From the NCBI GenBank assembly GCA_937927435.1, contig CALBDW010000040.1, forward strand, positions 1-5,739: a stretch of DNA of 5,739 nt. Direction: 5' to 3'. The notes under the pieces are model-generated. The model saw only the letters and a program-made list of their open reading frames with translations, was not told where the DNA came from and did no database searches. This document shows, piece by piece, positions 4,560-5,739 of this stretch; position 1 is the first letter of the stretch, and the number at the start of each line of letters is the position of its first letter. Source of the stretch: an uncultured Bdellovibrionales bacterium (GTDB lineage: Bacteria > Bdellovibrionota > Bdellovibrionia > Bdellovibrionales > JAMPXM01). Both the position numbers and the translations under genes were made by a program.

Positions 4560-5471
4560 ATGGAACACTCTAAACCGATCGATACACAATCACAGACCCG
4601 AGGGCTCGCCTTGGGTTTTCTTTCTTATGCGCTTTGGGGATTCTTCCCCATCTATTGGAAGTTTCTTGAAGACCGATCTGCTCTAGAAGTTCTTGCTCAT
4701 CGGGTGATCTGGTCTTTTGGTTTTTATGCTCTCGTGTTCACCGTTTTTTCCACAGAGCGATGGTCAAAAGTCTTAAACCAGTCCCGGCGCGATTGGTTAC
4801 TCGCAAGCCTCGCCTCGCTTCTTCTTGCTATCAACTGGGGAATTTACATTTACGCCGTTAATACAAACCGCATCTTGGAAGGAAGTCTCGCTTACTTCAT
4901 TAACCCGATCCTCAACGTTGCAGTTGGAGTTTTGTTCTTTAAAGAAGCATTCCCGCCGATTCTAAAGCTTTCAGTCGGGTTTGCATGCATTGGTGTGATC
5001 GCAAAAATCCTTTACTCACCCGGATTCCCTTGGATCGCGTTGGTCTTAGCCTTCACCTTCTGCGCCTACGGAATTGCAAAAAAGCTTCTTCAAATTCCGG
5101 CGATCACTTCTTCGGTACTTGAAGCCGGGATTGCGCTTCTACCGGCGCTCGCCGGTGCGACTTACTTTCAACTGGATGCTCAAGTCCCCGCCGCCACGGC
5201 TGCAACGTGGGGTCTTCTCGTTTTTAGCGGAGTTGTGACAGGGCTTCCGCTCTTTTTGTTTTCATACGCGGCTCAGCGGGTTCCCTACAGCATTATGGGC
5301 ATGCTCCAGTTCGTTGCCCCGACTTTACAATTTCTCGTTGCGGTCGTTCTGTACGGTGAGGAGTTTGGCTGGCACAATGCCGTGTCCTTTGGCTTTATCT
5401 GGATCGGAATGGGTTTCTATATCGCGCATCAGATTTTACGCCGGCGCGCCACTCGACTTCTCAAGGCTTGA
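4560..5471 (+). CDS. rarD: RarD-type EamA/DMT family permease
   Basis: A 303-residue inner-membrane protein of the drug/metabolite transporter superfamily, RarD subgroup, with about ten hydrophobic helices as expected. RarD-specific blocks are clear: SYALWGFFPIYWKFL (22-36), AHRVIWS (46-52), INWGIYIYAVNTNRILEGSLAYFINP (91-116), which is usually EASLGYFINP, and LQFVAPTLQFLVA near 249-261. The last helix is followed by a basic cytoplasmic tail, RRRATRLLK. Family members are sometimes named chloramphenicol-sensitive protein RarD; the physiological substrate is unsettled. The start is placed at 4560, which leaves a typical short hydrophilic N-terminus. Its ribosome site is weak, AAGG 10 nt upstream. 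The gene is divergent from the VOC gene and its TGA touches the opposite-strand stop of the methyltransferase with no spacer. Confidence 0.95.
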   Translation: MEHSKPIDTQSQTRGLALGFLSYALWGFFPIYWKFLEDRSALEVLAHRVIWSFGFYALVFTVFSTERWSKVLNQSRRDWLLASLASLLLAINWGIYIYAVNTNRILEGSLAYFINPILNVAVGVLFFKEAFPPILKLSVGFACIGVIAKILYSPGFPWIALVLAFTFCAYGIAKKLLQIPAITSSVLEAGIALLPALAGATYFQLDAQVPAATAATWGLLVFSGVVTGLPLFLFSYAAQRVPYSIMGMLQFVAPTLQFLVAVVLYGEEFGWHNAVSFGFIWIGMGFYIAHQILRRRATRLLKA

Positions 5472-5739
5472 TCACTCTGCCGTCTTATCGTTTCTCCCGA
5501 GCAAAACCGTCCAATAATTGAGAATGTTCACCGGGATCGATGCGGTGACCTTAAAGCCGGTCTTCTCCAGAAATTCACTCAGCGGAAAATCCGGATGGAA
5601 TCCTACGTACTCCGCAAACGGCTGCAAGAAGGCTTCGAATCGCCGAACGACAGGATTTTGATTTTGAAAATGATTGAGAAAAACGATCTGCCCGCCCGGT
5701 TTGCACACGCGACGGATCTCATCCACAAGCTTTTTCACA
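5472..5739 (-). CDS. Class I SAM-dependent methyltransferase, PmtA/UbiE-like, C-terminal part (truncated by window edge)
   Basis: About 88 residues are visible, the C-terminal portion of a Rossmann-fold methyltransferase. The segment VDEIRRVCKPGGQIVFLNHF (visible residues 5-24) is the post-motif III strand-helix region (RVxxPGGxI). FHPDFPLSEFLEKTGFKV and VNILNYWTVLLGR form the last strands. NHF after the PGG strand and the PDFPL block recall Rhodobacter-type phosphatidylethanolamine N-methyltransferase (PmtA); UbiE-like quinone methyltransferases are an alternative. The SAM-binding motif I (GxGxG) lies beyond the window, so activity cannot be judged. The GTG at 5738 is probably internal, because such enzymes are usually about 200 residues long. 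The stop TGA (5474-5472) abuts the rarD stop. Confidence 0.82.
   Translation of the reverse strand, partial: VKKLVDEIRRVCKPGGQIVFLNHFQNQNPVVRRFEAFLQPFAEYVGFHPDFPLSEFLEKTGFKVTASIPVNILNYWTVLLGRNDKTAE

Noticed and set aside
4383..4589. 68-codon minus-strand frame upstream of the VOC gene
   Set aside because: It spans the divergent promoter region and the first rarD codons, is cysteine- and arginine-rich without domain features, and is out of frame with the VOC gene.

Overview
The window looks like an ordinary chromosomal stretch of a Gram-negative-type bacterium with roughly balanced base composition. Shine-Dalgarno sites are clear before most genes, and ATG, GTG and TTG starts are all used. 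Gene content (ssrA, mscL, rarD, a PmtA-like methyltransferase) fits Proteobacteria in the broad sense. The tmRNA 5' end has a form I loosely associate with Bdellovibrionota or other former deltaproteobacteria, but that placement is a guess. There are no insertion sequences, phage genes, CRISPR arrays or tRNAs.

Layout. At the left edge, on the minus strand, lie the first 65 nt of a tmRNA (ssrA), cut by the window end, with a candidate promoter just upstream. Next comes a minus-strand pair, a GNAT acetyltransferase (565-1005) followed by a YqjZ-like ABM-fold protein (192-539), closed by an intrinsic terminator at 161-190. Divergent from the pair is mscL (1112-1534), which converges on a minus-strand MFS transporter (1605-2879). 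A strong hairpin without a U-tract sits between those two.

The centre (3058-3932) is a two-gene plus-strand operon, an SRPBCC/AHSA1 protein followed by a cysteine-free ArsR-type repressor. It is preceded by two ATATGCAA-based operator-like palindromes 40 bp apart, which overlap the likely promoter and the ribosome binding site. A hairpin at 3948-3983 separates it from a minus-strand PhnB-like VOC protein that starts with TTG (4007-4414). rarD (4560-5471) diverges from that gene and ends exactly where a truncated minus-strand methyltransferase (5472-5739) ends; the two stop codons form one TGATCA palindrome.

How the parts relate. Most neighbours appear functionally unrelated: ribosome rescue, osmotic safety valve, efflux, EamA-type transport, lipid or quinone methylation. 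The exceptions are the GNAT-ABM pair, probably cotranscribed, and the SRPBCC-ArsR unit, which looks like a self-regulated small-molecule response module. I see no clearly new system. The best-supported items of interest are the operator array, the partial tmRNA and the abutting stops.
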